DNA of 37,000 bases from Adiantum capillus-veneris (Eukaryota > Streptophyta > Polypodiopsida > Polypodiales > Pteridaceae): the NCBI GenBank assembly GCA_014529385.2, contig CM043958.1, forward strand, positions 140,072,398 to 140,109,397, written 5' to 3'. The notes under the pieces are model-generated. The model was not told the DNA's origin and made no database searches. It worked only from the letters and a program-made list of their open reading frames with translations. The translations under genes and the position numbers were made by a program. Of the stretch, positions 8,925 through 19,017 are shown one piece after another. Position 1 is the stretch's first letter; every line of letters begins with the position of its first letter.

Positions 8925-9107
8925 CTGAAAGATCTCATGCAGAGGCGTGGTGGCGAAGTTGCTGGAGACGCCTTCGTCCCAGGTGCGGGCTTTCTGCAAA
9001 TGAACAGTCGGATCACTATCAATGCGAGATCCTACAGCCGCATAGGAACGAGCAAAGCTTAGCAGCGATGGCGCCGAGCGCCCCAGCCGTGTTGCAGACC
9101 TCAACAT
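8925..9107 (-). CDS. PRXIIF: Peroxiredoxin-IIF, mitochondrial, exon 1 (partial gene)
   Basis: The family is a thiol peroxidase of the mitochondrial matrix that reduces hydrogen peroxide and alkyl hydroperoxides using glutaredoxin or thioredoxin. The 61 codons start at the first ATG of the frame (9107). Residues 1 to about 35 form a typical mitochondrial presequence (MLRSATRLGRSAPSLLSFAR: arginines, serines, no acidic residues). The next part, LQKARTWDEGVSSNFATTPL, is characteristic of plant PRXIIF just before the conserved core. The frame ends in EIFQ at CAG|GTAACT, a good donor site, and hits a stop four codons later, as expected of an intron. The peroxidatic cysteine would be in exon 2, which I cannot find at 1-8900 on this strand. 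The exon is GC-rich against AT-rich surroundings. Intact gene with a long intron or orphan exon: both remain open. Confidence 0.8.
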
Positions 9108-9300
9108 TGTGTGCGCGCGAGAGTCGCTAGTAGCTGCTTGTGCACTTTTCTTCGAGCTCGACAAAAATCTTTATGTTGTGTTTTTAGGTGGAATTATTAC
9201 CGTGCTAATTATTTGGAATAAGGAGTTGATTTTTAATGCTTAAATCGTGAAAACTAGAGTGCTTCGTTAGCCTGCATGACTGCAAGGGCACTATTGTAAT
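9108..9300 (-). promoter_or_regulatory. PRXIIF 5' leader and proximal upstream region
   Basis: No ATG precedes 9107 in the same frame back to the in-frame stops. The first 60 bases upstream are mixed in composition (AAGCAGCTACTAGCGACTC), then the sequence turns AT-rich. No clear TATA box can be assigned. The position follows from the exon; promoter function is inferred. Confidence 0.35.
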
Positions 9301-9369
9301 TACTATTTTCTTCTCATCGAAGCAGTGAACAAGAGTATACATCAGTAAACAAGAACATAGAAGTGAAAG

Positions 9370-9405
<36 letters not shown>

Positions 9406-9554
9406 ACGTGCGTGCGCTTATTATTTGTTTTCCAGAATGTTTTTACCCTAAGTGAGTAGAAGTCACTGATACATACAAGATTGTATTTACTATTTTGTTC
9501 TCATGGAAGCACTGAACAAGAGTATACATCTGTAACATAGAAATGAAAGCTGTC

Positions 9555-9605
<51 letters not shown>

Positions 9606-9670
9606 TTATTATTTGTTCTGCACAAATCTTGTTACCCTAAGTGAGTATAATTCACTGACACGATTTGATG
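9301..9670. repeat. 187-bp tandem duplication carrying GA and TG runs
   Basis: TACTATTTTCTTCTCAT at 9301 recurs as TACTATTTTGTTCTCAT at 9488. Both copies share AACAAGAGTATACATC, a GA run, GCTTATTATTTGTT and TACCCTAAGTGAGTA. Copy 1 has (AG)n at 9373-9404. Copy 2 has (TG)n at 9555-9574 followed by (GA)n at 9574-9602. It lies 190 to 560 bp upstream of the PRXIIF start codon. Confidence 0.9.
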
Positions 9671-10080
9671 TAGAGAGCATGAAAAAAAAATGTTGATGAA
9701 TTAAGAATGGAACTAAGCAAGAGAGAGTTGGGAAGACCTTGAAATGTAGCATGCAATGATTGCTTTACTATGCAATGGACAAAACTTTTGTGGAGAAGAG
9801 GAGGAGGACAAGGTAACTACACATATCAATGGGAGTTTTTGATGTAGGAACAGAGGGCTATATCAGTAAGATGCAATCCGGTCCTCACTCTTGTCAATTT
9901 CTCTAATTCTCTCTCTTTTACAAGTATTGTTCATGCCAAGCTAACTAGGTGTCATGCTATATTGCTAGCTCTAATCAAGTACTCCCTCTCTATCTTCATT
10001 AGGGATTTTCTTAATAAAATGCTCACTAATGTCATTCTAATTCCGCTACAATCAATGTTATTAGCCTAATTCCACTACAT
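9671..10080 (+). other. Probable LTR end region, start not resolved
   Basis: The primer-binding site at 10081 implies that an LTR ends at about 10079 (ACTACA). The sequence before it has an LTR-like CT-rich part and AATAAAATG near 10013. I find no second copy in the window, so the LTR start cannot be set. Confidence 0.4.
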
Positions 10081-10092
10081 TGGTATCAGAGA
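10081..10092 (+). other. Primer-binding site, tRNA-iMet type
   Basis: TGGTATCAGAGA matches the plant initiator-tRNA-Met complement at 11 of 12 positions and follows a CA end by one base. Confidence 0.65.
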
Positions 10093-10232
10093 TATTGGTT
10101 TCTCTTTTCTTGTCAAAGAGGAGATGTCCTAAAAGCTTTTCACGAGAGGTTTCTAATCTATCAAAGAATACGTTAGCATACACCTAAATTTTGTTAGCGT
10201 GATTGACAATAATAAAGAGAGTAGAATGAATA

Positions 10233-11283
10233 TTGATTAATGACTTTGATTTTGCACATGAAGGTGCTACTAATGATGCCCCTATGCTCGTGAATTATCT
10301 TGTCACCGAGATACAACAAGCCATGGGAAACCCCGCTCTACAAGGTGAAGTTGTCCAACAACTTCGCACCCATGGGATTCTCCAAACTCCCCAAGAAGAG
10401 ACATTACTTAGAGAGCCTCTCGATGAGACTTCCAAAAGAAGACTTTCTCTGGTGAGAGAAGAGGAGGAACTCTGTGAAATGAAAAGAAGCGAGTCTCCAA
10501 ATCCTTTGGAAGATGTGGATCCACGACAACGGTGGTCACAAAGATCTCCAACTCCTTCTAAGAGGAAAAGATCACCGCATAGTTCTTCTCCTCGCAATCC
10601 CAAGAAGGAGGTCGCCCTCTTCTTCATCACCATCACCTTCCTCTTCTTTCAATGAAGTAGAGGTGTATCCCCTAAAGAGCCTAGAAGGAGAGGACATTGA
10701 AAGTATTATGCTACTTGGAAAAGGTCCAACAAGCTCAAGAAGTTCAAAGAGGGAGTAAAGAACATCTCTTTTCTCTCCTATGATGGCACCTTTGGTGCTA
10801 CGGACAAAGTCTTGGCCTTCATTAGCAATTTGATGCGGCCTTTGGAGATGAGGGCTTCACGGAGTCCTCTAAGTTATGACATGTAGCTATGCATTTTCAA
10901 AAGTCCGCTAGACAATGGTGCGCTAATGGTGAAGCTCCAAATCCCTAAGAGCTTCCAGAATGAAGCAGTTTCTTGCAAGCTATGCCGAAGACAAGGTTCT
11001 TACCGAATGGCAAAGTTTGAAGCTGTCTCCCTACGAGTCTATCCACAAGTATGTGGACAAGTTTTGTGTTTTGCATCTCAAAGCCACTGTCTACAAAACG
11101 ATAGACTTCAAAGAAAAAAAACAACAATTTTGTGCTATGCTATCTAAAGACATGACCAAATATGTCATTTCTCAAAGACCTAGGACCATCTCTGCGGTCA
11201 CACATCATACTATAGTCGCTTCACAAATCAATCTCCAACAAGGGGCTAAGAGGAATTCTAAGCACATGGAAACCAAAGACTGA
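10233..11283 (+). pseudogene. gag, Ty3/gypsy type, several frameshifts
   Basis: The first open segment (10233-10655, MINDFDFAHEG) has a low-complexity, Ser/Arg-rich tail (SPTPSKRKRSPHSSSPRNPK). After a frame change the retrotransposon-gag core appears at about 10785-10920: YDGTFGATDKVLAF, then FDAAFGDEGFTESSKL and HVAMHFQKSARQW in another frame. A further segment (10960-11283) continues with KQFLASYAEDKVLTEWQSL, LSPYESIHKYVDKF and a run of charged residues. At least three frame breaks make it non-functional. No zinc knuckle is evident in the part after 11283, where Asn/Lys-rich sequence follows. Confidence 0.7.
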
Positions 11284-11560
11284 AATGAGCTCAAAGAGAA
11301 GAACAATGCTCAAAATCCTTCTAAAGGAAACTCTAGAAACAACAACAAAAAAGCTAAGGAGAAAGGAGTCTACAAAGGTAAGAATAGGCTCTCCCTTGAA
11401 GAGCTGAATAATTTTGCAAAGACAACAAGTGCTTCAAAAATGTGGGGAGTAGGGACATGGCTATCACACTTGCCCCCAAAGAAATGCATGGATTGAAACT
11501 CCAAAAGGGGAGGCTCATTGCAAAGGATCTTCCCTTTCCTATGCTTGGGGAAAGGTAAGA

Positions 11561-11777
11561 GAGCATGATGCCTTTATCATTTTTGACCCTCATCCAACTC
11601 ACAAATTTATATCAATGGAGTTGGATACCAAGTTAGGCATACAAGCTTTCGAGGTGGGAAACACTATGACTGTCAATGGGGCTTTCAAGGGACAAAACGC
11701 CTCCATTACTCCCTTGATTGGAAAATTGAGGCTTCATGTCCAAAACTATGTCAACAGATTTGGAATGTTTTCTTAGG
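11561..11777 (+). pseudogene. Retropepsin-like remnant
   Basis: One open frame reads AFIIFDPHPTHKFISMELDT..LGIQAFEVGN, laid out like a Ty3/gypsy aspartic protease: the catalytic Asp, then THxFIS, then a leucine-glycine pair. The usual DSG or DTG is DPH here, which should abolish catalysis. It sits directly downstream of the gag segments. The frame ends at a stop near 11777. Confidence 0.5.
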
Positions 11778-11849
11778 ACATTCACTATTATTGACTTGAC
11801 ATCCTTGGCCATCTACCCATTAAATTGTTTCCAAACCAATAATATTTCT

Positions 11850-13219
11850 TTTCCCACACGTGAATACACAATTTCTAATTGGGAATTGACAATTCACCAA
11901 TAGGTAGAGAGGTCATGTAAGTCTCTTATCTCATGGTTTGTCATTGGATAGAGTGACATCTTTTTCTTTTGAGACTTACAAGATGCCAATCTTAAAGTAT
12001 GAGTTTATACACTCATGCTTTCTTAAAGGTAACTAATTGTTAGTATGTACTTTCTTCTCCCTTAAGGACTTTATATGTCCTCATATAAAAATTCTTTATC
12101 AAGTGTGATAACGTCTTGGACTTCACTTTCTACCTTGTGCTAGAAGCTGAGCATCAAAACGTATACAAAGTGCTCTCAGATGAAACCATGTGTCCCATAC
12201 TATACAACTTCATTCAAGGTCACTTTGTTGACAAACTCTTTTAAGGATCACACATCCTATTCATTAAGCAAACATGCTTGGTAGCATTCATGTGTGATAT
12301 TATTTGTTTTGGACTTTTTTACTTAATAAAGAAAGTGGTTCAACCAGGATGACAATCTAGGATGCCTCCAATATTTGAATGTTCACAAGCGAGGGACTAA
12401 CTAGGAACTAATTCAGATAAGTGACAATTTGATTTGTCTTCTCGATGGAGCCTATCGAGGGACCAAATTGGCCATGCACAAATTACTTGACCAAATACCT
12501 TAATATTCTTAGGTAGCCATACACATATTATCTCTAAATTTGTTACCAAGACTACCTTTAATAGTCCCATTAGGCGTTCCAACTCTAACGCCTTTACTGA
12601 GGGCCTAAAGACTAAGTTTATAGACCTTGTCATGCTTCCATTCTCCAAGATAGTCATTTACAACTGACTTAATATACTTGTACAACAACAAACATATATT
12701 GCTAATGTACTCCTCACTAGGCATTTCAAATGCCTATTTATTCAATTGGAAGATTTATGGTGGAGGTATCTTCCTCCACCCTTAAAATTTACATTGAGTC
12801 CTCTTGATCTTTTACGACATACCAATTACAACTGGCCATATCATTATATGCTAGCATAACTCATGATGCTAACTTACACTTCAATAGGCATTCCAAATGC
12901 TTGCTTGGTGAATGGTGGAGGATTGTCTTCTCCCGCATATTTAAAAACTTGTGTATGATCCTTTCGACACCATTTTGTGTGAACTTCCATTGGCAGCCTT
13001 CTTTAAGATAGAATAATCTCTCTCCATCTTCCTTTTGTCATTACTTGCATATTTCCCACATGAGCTTGCCGCATGTCAATGAACATGCTTGTAAACACTC
13101 TAATACCACCAATACATATTGCCAAATCCTACGACACCAATTCCTCTCATGAAGATCTCTAGACTAAGATCTCCAAACTTGGAGCACTACTTAAGAATGA
13201 CCACCCAACCATTGGAGTC
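11850..13219. other. AT-rich stretch without recognisable genes
   Basis: Stop codons are dense in all frames. The motif GGCATTYCAAATGCYT occurs at about 12720 and 12891, with a GGTGGAGG..TCCTCC segment after each, so a small diverged duplication may be present. It may be the decayed 3' part of the preceding element. Nothing else can be supported. Confidence 0.4.
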
Positions 13220-13224
13220 CTCTT
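13220..13224. repeat. Target-site duplication CTCTT (left)
   Basis: CTCTT precedes the LTR at 13225 and is repeated exactly at 18773-18777 after the other LTR. Confidence 0.95.
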
Positions 13225-13416
13225 TGAAGGAGTACGAGCGGCAGTGCGACGCGAGAGAAAGTGCGAGAAGAAGAGCACGACGATATGGTGAACTCGCTCT
13301 ATTGTAATGTGTAGAGCATAGTGAGTTCTTATTAGGTTTTAACAAAAGAATATGTGTACATACCTGCCGGCCCGCCCACTTACCTGGGCGACCACATTGG
13401 GCTTTATACCCCAACA
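13225..13416 (-). mobile_element. 3' LTR of the copia element, 192 bp
   Basis: It pairs with 18581-18772 with three visible substitutions (near 13241, 13258 and 13303). On the minus strand it opens TGTTGGGGTATAAAGCCC, so a TATAAA lies only about 8 bases from the LTR start, an unusually short U3 if that box is used. Confidence 0.95.
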
Positions 13417-13427
13417 ACCTCCCACTT
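13417..13427 (-). other. Polypurine tract of the copia element
   Basis: On the minus strand AAGTGGGAGGT directly abuts the LTR start TGTTGGGG. This is the expected plus-strand primer. Confidence 0.85.
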
Positions 13428-13505
13428 AAAGTCCAATGTGGTACTTTAAGTGTGAGAGAAGCTACTATACAAGCTAATATACAAGAGATGTAGAGAAGTG
13501 ATGTA

Positions 13506-16488
13506 CTACCCTACACCTAACTGCTTGCGAAAATGCGCAAAGCTCTCTGAGGGAAGTCCTTTTGTAAGTAGATCAGCAGGATTTTCTGTGGTGTGAACTT
13601 TGACAAGCTGAAGTTGCTTATCCTCGAGCATTTCCCTGATGAAATGATACTTCACATCCACATGCTTTGTCTTTGAGTGATAAACTGGATTACGAGCCAA
13701 TTGTATAGCACTTTGACTATCACAATATAACACAGGCATCTCTTCTTTGATTCCCAAATCTGTTACTAGTCGATTAAGCCAAATTGATTCTTTGCATGCC
13801 TCTGATGCTGCAACATATTCAGCCTCTGTAGTAGACTGAGTAACACAATCTTGTAATCTAGAACGCCATGATACTGCTCCACCAGCCAATGTAAAGACAT
13901 ACCCTGACGTAGACCTTCGGTTGTTTAAGTCACCTGCATAATCTGAGTCTGTAAAACCCTTTACACTTAGCTCCTGACTCCCATAGCATATACGCATACT
14001 CTTTGTGGCTTTCAGGTATCTCAATATTCCTTTCACTGCCTCCCAATGTTTCTTGCCTGGGTTTGACATGTATCGACTTACTACTCCCACTGCAAATGCA
14101 ATGTCTGGGTGAGTAGCAATCATTGCATACATCAAACTACCCACTGCAGACGCATATGGAATCTTATCCATTTCACTGTTCTTCCTCAGACACAGGACAA
14201 TCTTGTTTGCTAAGTTTCACATATGGTGGCAATGGAACACGCAATGCCTTTCCCTTCTCCATATTGAAACGTTGCAAAACCTTGTCAATATACTCTGTTT
14301 GAGATAACCAAATCAACTTCTTTGATCTGTCTCTCTCAATGCGCATACCAAGTATATGACTTGCCTCACCCATGTCTTTCATGTCAAACGATTTTGCCAT
14401 CTTTGACTTCAAAGCTGAAATTTCTTCCAAGTGCTTGCCAGCAATCAACATGTCATCCACATACAAAATAAGGATCAGCCAACTGTCATCCTTAGCCTTC
14501 TTTGTATATAGACAGTGATCGAACTCACTACGTTTGTAGCCTTGAGAAAGCATCAACTTGTGGAATTTATGGTACCATGCCCTCGGTGATTGTTTTAAGC
14601 CATAAAGACTCTTTAACAACTGGCATACCCAATCTTCCTTGCCTTTCTCAACAAACCCTTCTGGCTGCTACATGTAAATTTCCACATTTAAATCACCATG
14701 CAAGAACGCTGTCTTGACATCCATTTGGTGCAACACCAAATCTAATATGGCAACCAATGCAAGGAAGCATCTCAATGTAGTCATCTTGACCACCGGAGAG
14801 AAGACTTCATCAAAGTCAATGCCTTGTTCTTGCTTAAAGCCCTTGGCAACAAGCCTTGCTTTGTACTTTGGCTGACTATCATGAGCGGTGATCTTATACC
14901 TGTAAACCCATTTACAAGATAGAGCCTTTTTGCCCCGTGGTAATTTAACTAGCTTCCATGTCTGGTTTTTATGCAGAGCTGTCATCTCTGACTGCATGGC
15001 CAATTGCCAATTCCCGGAGTCCTTCATTTGCACTGCTTCCTTGTAACATGAAGGCTCATTGCAATCAGTCAACATGACATAATTCATAGATGGAACAAAC
15101 CTATCAGGAGGTCGCGTGACATGTCCAGATCTACGCACAATAGGTGGCTCAGGCTCAGCCACAACCTGTGGTTCCACTCTATCTTGTCCTTGCTCCTCTT
15201 GAGCTCTGACATTTTGTTTTGCACGTGCAGGTCCATCTTCTTGGAAGACAACTCTTCTAATCTCCTCAACCCTCTCTGGTTTAGAATGATATTTGGATTC
15301 ATTAAAGTGAACATCATTGCTGCAGACAACCTTTCTGGATTCGGGATTCCAAAGTCTGTACCCCATCTCACCAGAATTACCATAGCCTAGAAAGATGCAC
15401 TTTCTACTCTTTGGCTCAAGTTTGTTCCTAAATTCCTTTGGAACGTGAGTATATGCCTCACAGCCAAAGACTCTGAGATGCTTGTATGAGGGCATTTTGC
15501 CTGACCATACCATCTCTGGCACTGAATCCTTCTGCAAAACCTTGCTAGGAGATCTATTTACAAGATGAACAGCTGTCGATACAGCTTCAGCCCAAAACCC
15601 ATTTGGCAGTTGTGCATTAGACAACATACTTCTGACCTTCTCTTGTATGGTCCTATTCATCCTCTCAGCAACACCATTTTGAGGAGGATTGTAAGGAGCA
15701 GTAAGTTCACGTTTTATACCTTTTGACTCACAAAAGTCCCGAAAGGCCTTTGAAACATACTCTCCACCATTGTCAGTGCTTAAGCATTTAAGCTTCTTGC
15801 CACTCTGATTCTCCACAAGTGTCACAAACGTTTTGAAAACACTAAACGCTTCATCCTTGTGCTTGAGAAAGTAAACCCACACTTTCCTCGAGTAATCATC
15901 TATAAATGTCATAAAGTAAGAAGCTCCCCCTAGAGATAGGTTAGGCATAGGTCCACACAAATCACTATGAACAAGTGCCAACTGTGTATTTCTTCTACTG
16001 CTTCTATGCTTATGTGGCTGCTGTGTTTGCTTACCATACAGACAATGTTCACAGAATTCAAAATCATTAAATGAAAAGCCAGGAAAATAACTAGAACGAG
16101 ACAAGATTTCCATTCCCTTCTTGGACATATGTCCTAACCGGCTATGCCACAAAGAAACGTTCGGCTGCTCGGTTACATTGATTACATTTTTAGAGACATT
16201 TGATACATAAATCATGTAAAGTCCTCCAGACTTTACTCCATGTGCTACTGTCATAGAACCCTTGGATATCTTCCACATGTTCTGTCCAAAAATGGTGACG
16301 TAGCCAGCATCATCAAGTAAACCTGTGCTGATCAAGCTCTTTGTAATTGCGGGAACATGTCTCACATTCTTCAGCGTGAAAGAAGAGCCATTCTGAAAAT
16401 TCAATTGAACATCTCCAACACCTAAGATCTCACATGTCTGCCCATTGCCTAGCCGAACATGATCTTTAGTGGTCACATAAGAAGTAAA
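13506..16488 (-). pseudogene. copia pol: protease C-part, integrase, reverse transcriptase, RNase H
   Basis: This continues in the frame of gag after a single TAG. Order: GAG-pre-integrase with HSRLGHMSKKG and CEHCLYGK (zinc-binding H..H..C..C); integrase core with DLCGPM, FIDDYSRKVWVYFLK, STDNGGEYVS and GVAERMNRT (the D, D and E residues); reverse transcriptase with KWVYRYKITAHD, MDVKTAFLHGDL, LKSLYGLKQSPRAWY and the catalytic YVDDM; RNase H with SDYAGD, STTEAEYVAASEA and the C-terminal ENPADLLTKGLP. Defects: TAG at 14668-14670 inside IYM-QPEGF, where Q or E would be expected, and a one-base frameshift near 14172-14175 just before DKIPYASAVGSLMYA. All catalytic motifs are preserved, so the damage is recent. 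Confidence 0.95.
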
Positions 16489-17484
16489 CTACTCCTTGTT
16501 TGGAGACACATGAAGTGATGCCCCTGAGTCTATTATCCAGTCACTCAGTGCATTTCCATCAGATGTTGTAAGAAGAGCTGAGTCCATTGTATTCTTCAAG
16601 AAGTAGATGTCTCCTGACACTAGACTGTCATCCTCTGCAACAAAGTTTGTCACATTTATTTCTTGAATCTTCACTGAGGACTTGTTCTTCTCACCATGGT
16701 CTTCAGCTTTCTCTTTGCCTTTTTCTGCTTTCCATTCTCTGCAGTCTCTTTTCATGTGACCCTTCTTGCCACAATGGTAGCATTCTATGTCACTCTTGCC
16801 TTTAGCACTGCGGGACTTGCTACGAGACTGATTCCTCTTTCCACCTTTGTACTTTTCTTTGGTCCTTCCCCTGACAACTAAGGCTGTTCCTTTGCCTTTG
16901 TCCATTGTCTTTCTATTGGTTTCTTCAGTAAGCAGACTTCCTTCTACACCCGCTATGTTCAAACCATCTGGAGGTGCAGAATTACTCAAAGCTGTGCGAA
17001 AAGTGTCCCAACTTTCTGGCAATGTGATCAACAGGAACATAGCTCTAACAGGTTCATCAAACTTGACACCTTGAGCTGACAAGTGACTATAGATGGTGTT
17101 GAATTCATTCAGATTATTGGACATAGGTGTCCCTTCTTTCATCTTCAAGTCAACAAGCTTCTTAAGCCAGTATACCTGTGAAGCTGCACTTTGCTTCTCA
17201 TAAAGATCACTCAGCTTTAACCATGCTTGATAAGCCGACATCTCGTCTGCTACATTGAAGTAAACGCTTTCTGCCAAAGTCAGCATAATGGTAGAAAGTG
17301 CCAATTCATCCATTTCGCTCCATTCATCTTCGTCCATATCTTCTGGTTTTATCCCCTTGAGCTTTATAGGTTTTATCTGCTTCTTTTGTACCAACACGTG
17401 CCAAATCTGCTTCTTCCACAATGGGAAATTGGTTCCATCCAGCTTCTTGATATTGTAAAGAGCAGTGTCCTGTGATCCAGCCAT
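16489..17484 (-). pseudogene. copia gag with protease active site, ends at a premature TAG
   Basis: The ATG at 17484 begins MAGSQDTALYNIKKLDGTNF, the usual copia Gag opening. Then come the UBN2-type capsid region (WLKLSDLYEKQSAASQVYWL, LLITLPESWDTF), a basic Lys/Arg/Ser-rich part and the zinc knuckle CYHCGKKGHMKRDC (CX2CX4HX4C). The frame then enters the protease with DWIIDSGASLHVSPNKE, which has an intact DSG. The next codon is TAG (16489-16491). The same frame continues with FTSYVTTKDHVRLGNGQ, so gag and pol were one reading frame, and a single base change (for example TGG to TAG) would create the stop. Length of the gag part is normal. Confidence 0.95.
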
Positions 17485-18566
17485 AGTTACGCTTCACAGT
17501 AGTTTACTTTTCTGGGAAAAATTCGGTAGAGTTTCCCCTGTAAACTGACCTCTGAACCAATATCAACCTGTCAAATGAACCAAGAAAGCTTCAGGTTCTG
17601 CAGAAATTTTGGCAGAGTCTCCTTTGTAAAATGGCTATGGTGTACTAAAAACAGACCAAAAAACAGCTCAAAAACACTGTCTCTTTGACACTGTAAGCTG
17701 CGGGTAAACCTGTCCTGCACCTGTACTGTCTCTCACTGTCCTGTCATTGTCCTATAAGCATAGACTGCGACAATGCCTCAACGGCAGTAAAGCAAAGATG
17801 CAATCCCAACTGTCTAACTCACAGTCAATACATCCTAGCTGCCTATCTAAGGGTGCTCGAGGGATCGCTCCAAGACCTGTATCACCGAAAGGATCTCAAC
17901 ATTCGAGAATCCCCCAGCTCAATGAAACCTCACTCGACCCTCAACAAAGGCTGTAGTAAATCTGACAGTACATAGACTTCCCACAAAGTCATACATCCAC
18001 AAATTTCCCATTGTATGCTGTAACCGCTGCGGCGGTTGTTTGCTGCGTGACTCACAGCCAGCAAACCCTCAACAGACATACATCATCTTTGACAATACAT
18101 CCCATGTGGAAGTACCTGCAATGTCAGGATGAAATCTGGAATATCAAGCAGCAAACACAAGCTACCTGATGAACTAGTGGATGTCACCTACAGTCTGTGT
18201 GTAGATGCGCTCGTGTCGTATGTGACACGCCTCCAAGAACTGTGAGCCGTCCTTCTATGTGTAGACAGCCACAAATCAACACTCTGGGAGTGTCGATATC
18301 CTCAGCACCTGCAGTCGTAGGCCGAAAACCCCAAATTTGCAGAGTCGGATCTGCACTCGTCGAGACCACGTACTCGAAAATGGCCTGCGCTGACCTTTGT
18401 CGAAGCCGAACGGTGGCCAAGATGACCTCAGAATGAAATTCTGACAACACCAAGCCCTTCGGGCTTACCCACGAGATTTGGGACCGTGTCTTCGCCTGTC
18501 GAATTTCACTCCAATCTGAGTTGGTGACTCTAGCCTCTTGCAGTGCTGCCCTGAGCCTCGATCTGA
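17485..18566 (-). other. 1.1-kb untranslated leader of the copia element
   Basis: It lies between the primer site and the gag ATG. No long ATG-started frame is present. A possible donor (GTGGGTAAGCC near 18465) and a pyrimidine-rich TTTTTCCCAG acceptor near 17515 could define a leader intron; this is unproven. Two small hairpins lie at 18022-18065. A short diverged repeat (GAAATTTTGGCAGAGTCTCC and GAAAAATTCGGTAGAGTTTCC, about 87 bp apart) lies at 17515-17625. Confidence 0.6.
18022..18065 (-). other. Pair of hairpins in the copia leader
   Basis: AACCGC-TGCG-GCGGTT (18022-18037) and TTTGCTG..CAGCAAA (18039-18065, 13-base loop) are adjacent perfect stems. In retroelements leader hairpins can serve packaging or dimerisation; that role is inference here. 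Confidence 0.4.
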
Positions 18567-18578
18567 GCTCTGATACCA
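18567..18578 (-). other. Primer-binding site, tRNA-iMet
   Basis: On the minus strand TGGTATCAGAGC is a perfect match to the plant initiator-tRNA-Met complement. It lies 2 bases inside the LTR. Confidence 0.95.
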
Positions 18579-18580
18579 GT

Positions 18581-18772
18581 TGAAGGAGTACGAGCGGAAG
18601 TGCGACGCGAGAGAGAGTGCGAGAAGAAGAGCACGACGATATGGTGAACTCGCTCTACTGTAATGTGTAGAGCATAGTGAGTTCTTATTAGGTTTTAACA
18701 AAAGAATATGTGTACATACCTGCCGGCCCGCCCACTTACCTGGGCGACCACATTGGGCTTTATACCCCAACA
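18581..18772 (-). mobile_element. 5' LTR of the copia element, 192 bp
   Basis: It is the same length as the 3' LTR and nearly identical to it. TATAAAG is at 18758-18764 on the minus strand. Its boundary is set by the CTCTT duplication and by the primer site. Confidence 0.95.
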
Positions 18773-18777
18773 CTCTT
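18773..18777. repeat. Target-site duplication CTCTT (right)
   Basis: A perfect copy of 13220-13224. Confidence 0.95.
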
Positions 18778-19017
18778 AATAAAAAGTTTGACCTTGATCG
18801 TTCACACTTGGTCGGAGAAGACCCAAGGCTTTGGTGTGCCGAGTTACACACCCTATGGACATCCTAGACCTCCTAAATTCTCATGGGGCCATATAGCCCC
18901 AACCTAGACCACCTCCTAGCTTAGTGTGCACTAAGCACCCTATCTTTGCATGCCACATGTGCTCCACGGCCATGATGCTATAGTTGACATGAGAGGAGCT
19001 CACCTTGATGAGCCATA
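18778..19017. other. No gene seen
   Basis: A short plus-strand open stretch (to 18907) crosses the insertion flank, but it has no recognisable domain and I do not support it as coding. Confidence 0.3.

Larger units (their letters stand above)
10081..11850 (+). mobile_element. Decayed Ty3/gypsy-type element (primer site, gag, protease)
   Basis: The order primer site, gag, protease on the plus strand is that of an LTR retrotransposon. Polymerase domains are not recognisable after 11800 and no second LTR is visible, so the 3' half has been lost or decayed beyond recognition. Confidence 0.6.
13225..18772 (-). mobile_element. Complete Ty1/copia LTR retrotransposon, 5.55 kb
   Basis: All structural parts are present on the minus strand: 192-bp LTRs beginning TGTTGGGG and ending TTCA, CTCTT target duplications, a perfect tRNA-iMet primer site, a 1.1-kb leader, gag, pol in the copia order (protease, integrase, reverse transcriptase, RNase H) and a purine tract. 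The LTRs differ at three positions I can see out of 192, so the insertion is recent. Two TAG codons and one frameshift break the coding frame, so this copy cannot make a full polyprotein unless it is read through. Confidence 0.97.

Noticed and set aside
10081-10092. tRNA gene
   Set aside because: TGGTATCAGAGA is a primer-binding site; no cloverleaf or internal A and B boxes surround it.
11341-13220. Reverse transcriptase of the element at 10081
   Set aside because: No YxDD, LPQG or integrase motif could be found in any frame.
15084-15390. Open frames in both strands inside copia pol
   Set aside because: Shadows of the integrase-reverse transcriptase linker frame.
18184-18453. 89-codon minus-strand frame in the copia leader
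   Set aside because: It lacks an ATG at its start and has no recognised domain; treated as leader.
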